From Ruminococcus sp. CAG:403 (lineage in GTDB: Bacteria; Bacillota; Clostridia; Oscillospirales; Ruminococcaceae): a stretch of DNA of 8,973 nucleotides. The position numbers and the translations under genes are program-made. Below the pieces are notes generated by a model. That model saw nothing but the letters and a program-made list of their open reading frames with translations, did not search any database and had not been told where the DNA came from. Position 1 is the stretch's first letter. Every line of letters starts with the position of its first letter. Below are positions 6,457-8,973 of this stretch, one piece after another. The stretch lies in assembly GCA_000437255.1 (NCBI GenBank), contig FR899094.1, forward strand, positions 61,904 through 70,876, in the 5' to 3' direction.

Positions 6457-6894
6457 ATGCGTGTTACACCGGAACAATACAGCGAATTACAAAAACAAGT
6501 TGCACCGCATTCCAAAAGTTCTATCAACATTCCCATTGCGTTTGCCGTCGGCGGATTGATCTGTGTGCTCGGACAGCTGGGGATGTCCCTGTTTCAACAA
6601 ATGGGTGTGGAAAAGGATGCTGCCGGCACCTGGGTCTCCATTTGTCTGGTTTTGCTCAGTGCACTGCTGACCGGATTCGGGCTTTATGAAAAGCTTGCCA
6701 AACATGCCGGAGCCGGAACACTCGTACCCATTACGGGCTTTGCCAATGCTGTGGTTTCCTCTGCCATTGAATCCAAAAGCGAGGGCTTTATTCTCGGTGT
6801 CGGTGCAAAAATTTTTACCATTGCCGGCCCGGTCATTCTGTATGGAACGGCAGCTTCCTGGCTGTACGGCATTTTTTACTGGATTTTTGGGTAA
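6457..6894 (+). CDS. spoVAC: Stage V sporulation protein AC (spore dipicolinate channel subunit)
   Basis: A 145-residue membrane protein, near the 150 residues of Bacillus SpoVAC. It has hydrophobic segments at about 23-46, 58-76, 90-104 and 112-144, and the family signature GAGTLVPITGFANAV (85-99), followed by AIESKSEGFILGVGAK (103-118) and TIAGPVILYG (121-130). In Bacillus, SpoVAC is a mechanosensitive channel of the inner spore membrane that passes Ca-dipicolinic acid during spore formation and germination. The start at 6457 follows AAGGAG (6443-6448) with 8 nt between; the same frame is open further upstream but lacks a better ribosome site, and residue 1 fits the family N terminus. Normally spoVAC is followed directly by spoVAD and spoVAE; here neither is present and the next gene is mazF-like. 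It may be a second, solitary copy or a remnant of a broken spoVA operon. Confidence 0.92.
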   Translation: MRVTPEQYSELQKQVAPHSKSSINIPIAFAVGGLICVLGQLGMSLFQQMGVEKDAAGTWVSICLVLLSALLTGFGLYEKLAKHAGAGTLVPITGFANAVVSSAIESKSEGFILGVGAKIFTIAGPVILYGTAASWLYGIFYWIFG

Positions 6895-6935
6895 GCACCA
6901 ATTTTTGCCGCTGGGAATAAAATGAAGAAAGCACT

Positions 6936-6965
6936 GTTTAAACCACTTCTAAATGGGGCATAGTA
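6936..6965 (+). promoter_or_regulatory. Candidate promoter upstream of mazF, sigma-G-like
   Basis: CATAGTA (6959-6965) fits the CATNNTA -10 pattern and GTTTA (6936-6940) matches four of five positions of GHATR, with an 18-bp spacer. A poor sigma-A reading is also possible (TAGTAT at 6961-6966 with TTTAAA at 6937-6942, 18 bp). Such short patterns arise by chance fairly often. Confidence 0.22.
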
Positions 6966-6982
6966 TTGATGCAAATTCGAAA

Positions 6983-7001
6983 AGAAGCCCTCCCGGCTTC
7001 T
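6983..7001 (+). other. Short hairpin between spoVAC and mazF
   Basis: AGAAGCC (6983-6989) pairs with GGCTTCT (6995-7001) around CTCCC. No T run follows, so termination is doubtful. It ends 4 nt before AGGAG (7006-7010) and could limit access to the mazF ribosome site. Confidence 0.45.
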
Positions 7002-7023
7002 GTATAGGAGTGAGATCGCATTC

Positions 7024-7368
7024 ATGATGGTCAAAAGGGGAGAAATTTATTACGCAGACCTGAGCCCGGTTGTCGGCTCAGAACAGGGCGGCATTCGTCC
7101 CGTACTTATCGTACAGAACGACGTTGGAAATCGGCATAGTCCAACGGTGATTGCTGCCGCCATTACCAGCCAAAAAGATAAAGCCAAACTGCCCACGCAT
7201 ATTTCGGTACAGGCAGCGACCTGCGGTCTGACCAAAGACAGCATTGTGCTGCTGGAACAAATCCGCACCATTGATAAGCGCCGCTTAAAAGACCGAATGG
7301 GCGCACTGGATCCGCCGTCTATGACACGGGTGGACAATGCCCTGCAAATCAGTTTCGGGCTGCAATAA
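7024..7368 (+). CDS. mazF: MazF/PemK-family endoribonuclease (EndoA-like), no adjacent antitoxin
   Basis: A 114-residue protein, nearly collinear with Bacillus EndoA (NdoA): VKRGEIYYADLSPVVGSEQG, then GIRPVLIVQND with the catalytic Arg at 25, AAITSQ with Thr at 48, KLPTHI, LLEQIRTIDKRRL (76-88) and NALQIS near the end. In the family this is an mRNA interferase that cuts single-stranded RNA at a short motif and is held inactive by a small antitoxin (MazE, EndoAI). The first ATG of ATGATG (7024) gives the family numbering for R25 and T48. AGGAG (7006-7010) is 13 nt upstream, a long spacing that may mean weak translation. The 129 bp before the gene hold no antitoxin-sized frame, and the gene after it is on the other strand, so the partner must be elsewhere or absent. 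Confidence 0.93.
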   Translation: MMVKRGEIYYADLSPVVGSEQGGIRPVLIVQNDVGNRHSPTVIAAAITSQKDKAKLPTHISVQAATCGLTKDSIVLLEQIRTIDKRRLKDRMGALDPPSMTRVDNALQISFGLQ

Positions 7369-7375
7369 ACAAAGA

Positions 7376-7424
7376 AAAACCAGTTTTCCACAAATTCAAC
7401 AGAAAATGTGGAAAACTGGTTTTG
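7376..7424. terminator. Bidirectional terminator between mazF and feoA
   Basis: AAAACCAGTTTTCCACA (7376-7392) pairs perfectly over 17 bp with 7407-7423 around a 14-nt loop. On the plus strand the stem ends in TTTT-G; on the minus strand it ends in TTTT-TCTTT. It begins 7 nt after the mazF stop and lies 4 nt from the feoA stop, so it serves both convergent genes. Confidence 0.93.
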
Positions 7425-7427
7425 TAT

Positions 7428-7676
7428 TCAGGAAACGGGCGTCACCAGAATCATTTTGGCATCCCGATTGCGCAGTGCAACAGCTGCACCGCAGATTTCA
7501 TATGCAATGGGGTCTCCGCCGCTGCTTCGTTGCAAACAGGTTACCGCAGCCCCCGGAATCAGTCCCATATCCTGGAGTCTGCATCGAATGGCGCCATGCA
7601 GACAGAGTGTCCGTACCACAGCCTGTTCACCCTCCCGCAGGGTGCAGAGCGGCTGGATTGCTGTTTTGCCATGCAT
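7428..7676 (-). CDS. feoA: FeoA-domain protein
   Basis: An 82-residue protein with a single FeoA (SH3-like beta barrel) domain: LREGEQAVV (13-21), RCRLQDMGLIPGAAV (31-45), GDPIAYEICGAAVALR (54-69) and a final DAKMILV strand. FeoA is a small cytoplasmic partner of the FeoB ferrous-iron permease, and the same fold forms the C-terminal domain of DtxR-type regulators. No FeoB follows, because the gene ends at the terminator 7376-7424, so a link with iron uptake rests on the domain alone. ATG at 7676 is preceded by GGAAAGG (7690-7696) with 13 nt between, a little far. The gene lies 96 bp after the tail-like protein gene on the same strand; a G-U-containing hairpin between them (7701-7725) lacks a T run, so co-transcription is possible. 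Confidence 0.82.
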   Translation of the reverse strand: MHGKTAIQPLCTLREGEQAVVRTLCLHGAIRCRLQDMGLIPGAAVTCLQRSSGGDPIAYEICGAAVALRNRDAKMILVTPVS

Positions 7677-7772
7677 CCTTTTGTCACAACCTTTCCAGGC
7701 TCTGCCTGCCCGGTTTGCAGACAGAATCCTATACGATCAGTTTATGCTGCTGCTGCGGAAGTTGTGCCTGCC

Positions 7773-8720
7773 TCAGACATCGGTGTTGTTCCAGTCGTCA
7801 TAATAGGCGAACAGTTTGGTGAAGATTCCTTTCCGGGAACCGGTGATTTCCATTCTGGAGATAAACCGATTGCTCCAGAGCGGTGCATAACTGAACTGAT
7901 CGTTCAGCTGTAAGCCGTCCCGGAATCCATAAAAGGTTAAAAACTGACTCTTCCAGCCGCGGTTGCTGTATCGCATGCGAAATTGCAGGGCTTCTGCCGG
8001 ATTGCGCAGATACTGCATGTCGAATGGAATCTGCCGGTTGCGCACAATGGATAAATCCGTTGTCTTGCTGTTTTGCAGCAGAAAGGTATCCTCCGTGCCG
8101 TCTGCATCCGGCATATGGTATTGGCTGACCAAGCTTCTGAAGTCCTGTGTGCTGCCGACCGATGCAATGGTGTAATTCATGAACGGATAGACCGTCGGAT
8201 TGACGGGCAGATTCAGCCGAATGGTGTTGGTACTGCCAATATACGGATAGCGGCCATTGAGTTTAAAACAAAGATTGGATACCCCGTCCCACATGGTATC
8301 GTTTTCTTTGACATAAATATAATTGCTGGTATCGGTATTGGGTTCCCATTTGATTTGCGTTGGAAATGGATAGTAATCTTTCATCAGCTGATCCAGTGAT
8401 ACTTTTGCAATCAGCCCCTTTGCCAATTCATTCTGGCAGAGCAGGGAGGTAAATCCACGGGAAGCAATGGTCAGAAAAGACTGTCCGTTTTTCTGCTCCA
8501 GCTTGACCTGATCGGCCAATCCGTCGTGCACGGTGGTTTGCCGTACAGTCAGCTGTACCCGGCGAATGGTGCCGAAGTCCGTCTGCTGAGGCACCAGGGA
8601 AATGGATAAGGTGCTGTATGGCAGATAGACATCCTTGATGCAGCGAAATGCCAGAATGCCCTGTTCGGTGCTCGTTTCTCCGGCGGTATTTTCCAGTTTC
8701 AGGATGGTTCTATCCAGCAT
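7773..8720 (-). CDS. Probable phage tail/baseplate-hub-like protein
   Basis: A 315-residue protein without signal peptide or membrane segment, rich in beta-prone stretches. By pattern it resembles hub proteins of contractile tails (XkdQ/late control D-like). Residues about 20-70 form a barrel-like start (YLPYSTLSISLVPQQ). SFLTIASRGFTSLLCQNEL recalls the 'RG-T-LL-NE' step at the end of the first hub domain. VSLDQLMKDYYPFP and YIYVKENDTMWDGVSNLCFK recall the linker in which such proteins place a small domain. The C-terminal part repeats IPFDMQYLRNPAEALQFRMR and SNRGWKSQFLTFYG. ATG at 8720 is chosen because it overlaps the end of the preceding gene by 11 nt; an in-frame GTG at 8771 lies deep within that gene. 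No clear ribosome site is seen, so coupling is likely. Recognition is by pattern only; an unrelated accessory protein is possible. Confidence 0.5.
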   Translation of the reverse strand: MLDRTILKLENTAGETSTEQGILAFRCIKDVYLPYSTLSISLVPQQTDFGTIRRVQLTVRQTTVHDGLADQVKLEQKNGQSFLTIASRGFTSLLCQNELAKGLIAKVSLDQLMKDYYPFPTQIKWEPNTDTSNYIYVKENDTMWDGVSNLCFKLNGRYPYIGSTNTIRLNLPVNPTVYPFMNYTIASVGSTQDFRSLVSQYHMPDADGTEDTFLLQNSKTTDLSIVRNRQIPFDMQYLRNPAEALQFRMRYSNRGWKSQFLTFYGFRDGLQLNDQFSYAPLWSNRFISRMEITGSRKGIFTKLFAYYDDWNNTDV

Positions 8721-8973
8721 CCGAATCACCGCTTTCGGTGCTGCCGCTTCGCTTCTGCATGGAATTTTCACAGATCAGCTCAACCCGACAGTCCAGCATG
8801 GATTCCGTGCTGGATTCCTGTACCGTATAGCGCACCAGACGGGAAACCACCAGCCACATGGTATGCAGCTGAATGGAAAGTCCGACATAGCCCTCCAGCA
8901 GACGATCCAGTTCCAAAATGGCATTGGAGGGATCCTCCTGACAGAGCAGCTTCCCCTCTAGGATGATGCGCCG
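8710..8973 (-). CDS. C-terminal part of an unrecognised protein (gene enters from the right edge)
   Basis: The frame is open from the right edge for 87 residues to a TAG at 8710-8712. It contains a helical stretch (NAILELDRLLEGYVGL), a strand-rich part (LVRYTVQESSTESMLDCRVELICEN) and a polar tail ending SGDSDAG. Overlap with the next gene by 11 nt (ATGCTGGATAG) is typical of tightly packed structural operons, which supports it being real. If the downstream gene is a tail hub, this would be in the position of a tail adaptor or hub-partner protein, but I do not recognise the family. Confidence 0.6.
   Translation of the reverse strand, partial: RRIILEGKLLCQEDPSNAILELDRLLEGYVGLSIQLHTMWLVVSRLVRYTVQESSTESMLDCRVELICENSMQKRSGSTESGDSDAG

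Noticed and set aside
6917..6966. 13-codon frame between spoVAC and mazF as a possible antitoxin
   Set aside because: Starting at ATGAAGAAAG it ends after 13 codons; far too short for a MazE-type antitoxin and without a ribosome site.
7383..7415. DnaA-box-like TTTTCCACA/TGTGGAAAA sequences
   Set aside because: They differ from TTATCCACA, are only the two arms of the terminator stem, and no cluster of boxes or AT-rich unwinding region is present, so no origin is claimed.
7701..7725. Hairpin between the tail-like gene and feoA as a terminator
   Set aside because: On the minus strand the 9-bp stem includes a G-U pair and no run of U follows; it does not meet the form of an intrinsic terminator.
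1..8973. CRISPR array, tRNA or rRNA genes
   Set aside because: No regularly spaced direct repeats, no tRNA T-loop/anticodon pattern and no rRNA-like segment was seen on either strand.

Overview
The window looks like chromosomal DNA from a clostridial Bacillota, most likely an Oscillospiraceae/Ruminococcus-type gut bacterium. The reasons are a roughly balanced base composition, AGGAGG-type ribosome binding sites, a perfect sigma-A promoter, a T-box leader reading tRNA-Trp, the sporulation gene spoVAC, and a MazF close to Bacillus EndoA. The genus is inferred from gene content, not proven.

Layout. (1) 1-1217, plus strand: the end of a glycosyltransferase overlaps by 17 nt a flippase-like multi-spanning membrane protein, so the two form the end of a surface glycan or glycolipid operon. 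(2) 1218-2032 has no convincing protein gene. It holds a 382-bp element bounded by 21-bp inverted repeats that start with TA (MITE-like, full of hairpins), then a consensus promoter, a complete Trp-specific T-box attenuator, and a second unexplained hairpin. (3) 2033-3403, plus: trpB2, a TrpB-like tryptophan synthase beta subunit controlled by that T-box, closed by a strong terminator. (4) 3572-6211, minus: a full-length SERCA-like P-type calcium ATPase, convergent with trpB2. (5) 6212-6456: ATPase promoter, a second and diverged copy of a repeat that also lies inside the MITE-like element, and a terminator-like hairpin upstream of spoVAC. (6) 6457-7368, plus: spoVAC without spoVAD or spoVAE, then a mazF-type endoribonuclease gene without an adjacent antitoxin. 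(7) 7376-7424: a 17-bp-stem bidirectional terminator. (8) 7428-8973, minus: from the right edge, the end of an unrecognised gene overlaps by 11 nt a gene for a probable phage tail/baseplate-hub-like protein, followed by a free-standing feoA-type gene.

How the genes work together. Most are short, independent units. The clearest regulatory circuit is promoter, tRNA-Trp T-box and trpB2: uncharged tRNA-Trp should permit expression of an enzyme that makes tryptophan. spoVAC (dipicolinate/calcium channel of spores) and the calcium ATPase are divergent neighbours, but nothing in the sequence shows that they act together. The most unusual material is the MITE-like element with its dispersed repeat, the orphan spoVAC/mazF pair with sporulation-sigma-like promoter candidates, and the phage-tail-like pair ahead of feoA.
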